From positions 1 to 5,635 of the forward strand of contig JAFQVE010000380.1 of the NCBI GenBank assembly GCA_017408185.1: a stretch of DNA of 5,635 nt, given 5' to 3'. Both the position numbers and the translations under genes were made by a program. The notes below the pieces were generated by a model, which was given only the letters and a program-made list of their open reading frames with translations, was not told the origin of the DNA and did no database searches. The stretch is from Oscillospiraceae bacterium (GTDB lineage: Bacteria > Bacillota_A > Clostridia > Oscillospirales > JAAYXM01). Shown one piece after another: positions 5,019 to 5,635 of this stretch (the first letter of the stretch is position 1; every line of letters begins with the position of its first letter).

Positions 5019-5635
5019 ATGAAAAAGATACTTACGCTTTTTGCTGCACTCTGCTTCTGTGTTTCGTTTGTTTTTATCTTTTGTCTTGTCGGGTACAGCT
5101 TTACCGGATTTCTGATTTTCATTCTCGGTGCATTCCTTACCTACCTTGCGCTCAGCATCGGCATAAAGCGGCGCTCTCTTATTATTCTGCGCCGGGTTAT
5201 TGTCGCTCTTGCCGCGCTGGGAATCGGTTTTACCGCGGTGATGACAGGTATCGTTGTACGGGAGGCAAGCGGTGATGCACCGTCAGCGTGTGATTATATA
5301 ATCGTTCTCGGTGCGGGACTTGACAAAGAAACGCCGTCGCTCACTCTCGTTGACAGGCTTAACCGCACAATTGGATACATGAATGAATATCCCGCGAGCA
5401 TCGCAATAGTAAGCGGTTCTCAGGGCAGCGGAGAAACGATTACCGAGGCGCTTGCCATGGAGCGTTATCTTATTTCCCGCGGAATTCCGAAAGACCGCAT
5501 TATAAAAGAAGAAAAAGCGACCGACACAAACGAAAACCTGATTTACTCACGCGGGATAATCGACTCACGGGGCGGCGGAAGCACGGCGATAGTATCAAGT
5601 GATTATCATATTTTCCGCACACGACTTCTTGCAAA
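5019..5635 (+). CDS. DUF218 (YdcF/SanA/ElyC-like) membrane protein, 3' end cut off by window
   Basis: At least 205 residues are visible and the frame is open to the window edge. Residues 4-26, 29-48 and 58-80 form three hydrophobic, likely membrane-spanning segments. The DUF218 domain begins near 91 with DYIIVLGAG, then SGSQGSGETITEALAMERYLISRGIPKDRI (132-161), ATDTNEN (167-173) and IVSSDYHIFRT (191-201). This pattern is typical of YdcF/SanA/ElyC proteins, whose relatives are linked to envelope integrity in enteric bacteria; the biochemical role is uncertain. The domain probably lies outside the membrane. The ATG at 5019 (MKKIL) is two bases past the nadE stop. An alternative ATG at 5010 would overlap nadE by eight bases and add three residues. 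Neither has a clear Shine-Dalgarno sequence, so translation is probably coupled to nadE. Confidence 0.85.
   Translation, partial: MKKILTLFAALCFCVSFVFIFCLVGYSFTGFLIFILGAFLTYLALSIGIKRRSLIILRRVIVALAALGIGFTAVMTGIVVREASGDAPSACDYIIVLGAGLDKETPSLTLVDRLNRTIGYMNEYPASIAIVSGSQGSGETITEALAMERYLISRGIPKDRIIKEEKATDTNENLIYSRGIIDSRGGGSTAIVSSDYHIFRTRLLA

Overview
The window looks like a chromosomal piece from a Gram-positive, Clostridia-like bacterium, probably an Oscillospiraceae/Lachnospiraceae-type plant-polysaccharide user from a gut or rumen. This rests on short intergenic regions with TATAAT/TATACT promoters, AAAGGAG-type ribosome binding sites, the style of the AraC-family regulator and the short ammonia-type NAD synthetase. 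The taxon is inferred and cannot be fixed from the sequence alone. No rRNA, tRNA, CRISPR array, insertion sequence or origin is visible. No gene-free stretch exceeds about 200 bases.

Positions 1-1577 (minus strand) hold a two-gene pectin-degradation unit. kdgF encodes a cupin that linearises unsaturated uronates and lies upstream; ogl encodes oligogalacturonate lyase (PL22) and follows 18 bases later. Divergent from it, positions 1752-3119 (plus strand) encode a 455-residue predicted cytoplasmic TIM-barrel glycoside-hydrolase-like protein whose family I cannot name. It ends at a bidirectional hairpin terminator shared with the convergent araC-type regulator gene (3182-4081, minus strand). From 4280 onward a plus-strand unit encodes an NH3-dependent NAD+ synthetase (nadE) and then, almost overlapping, a DUF218 (YdcF/SanA/ElyC-like) membrane protein cut off by the right edge.

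The most striking part is regulatory. A 15-base element, AGACCGATTGTTTGA in promoter-facing orientation, occurs just past the ogl stop at the left edge, twice as an inverted pair between kdgF and the hydrolase gene, and twice as degenerate tandem copies plus one partial copy upstream of the araC-type gene. At the three promoters that can be read (kdgF, hydrolase, araC-type) the element ends 20-21 bases before an extended -10 box and overlaps the -35 region. The simplest model is that the AraC-type protein senses a pectin-derived sugar, switches on kdgF-ogl and the hydrolase, and controls itself. The left-edge copy predicts another regulated leftward promoter just outside the window. The nadE unit is probably housekeeping, although its promoter abuts one element.
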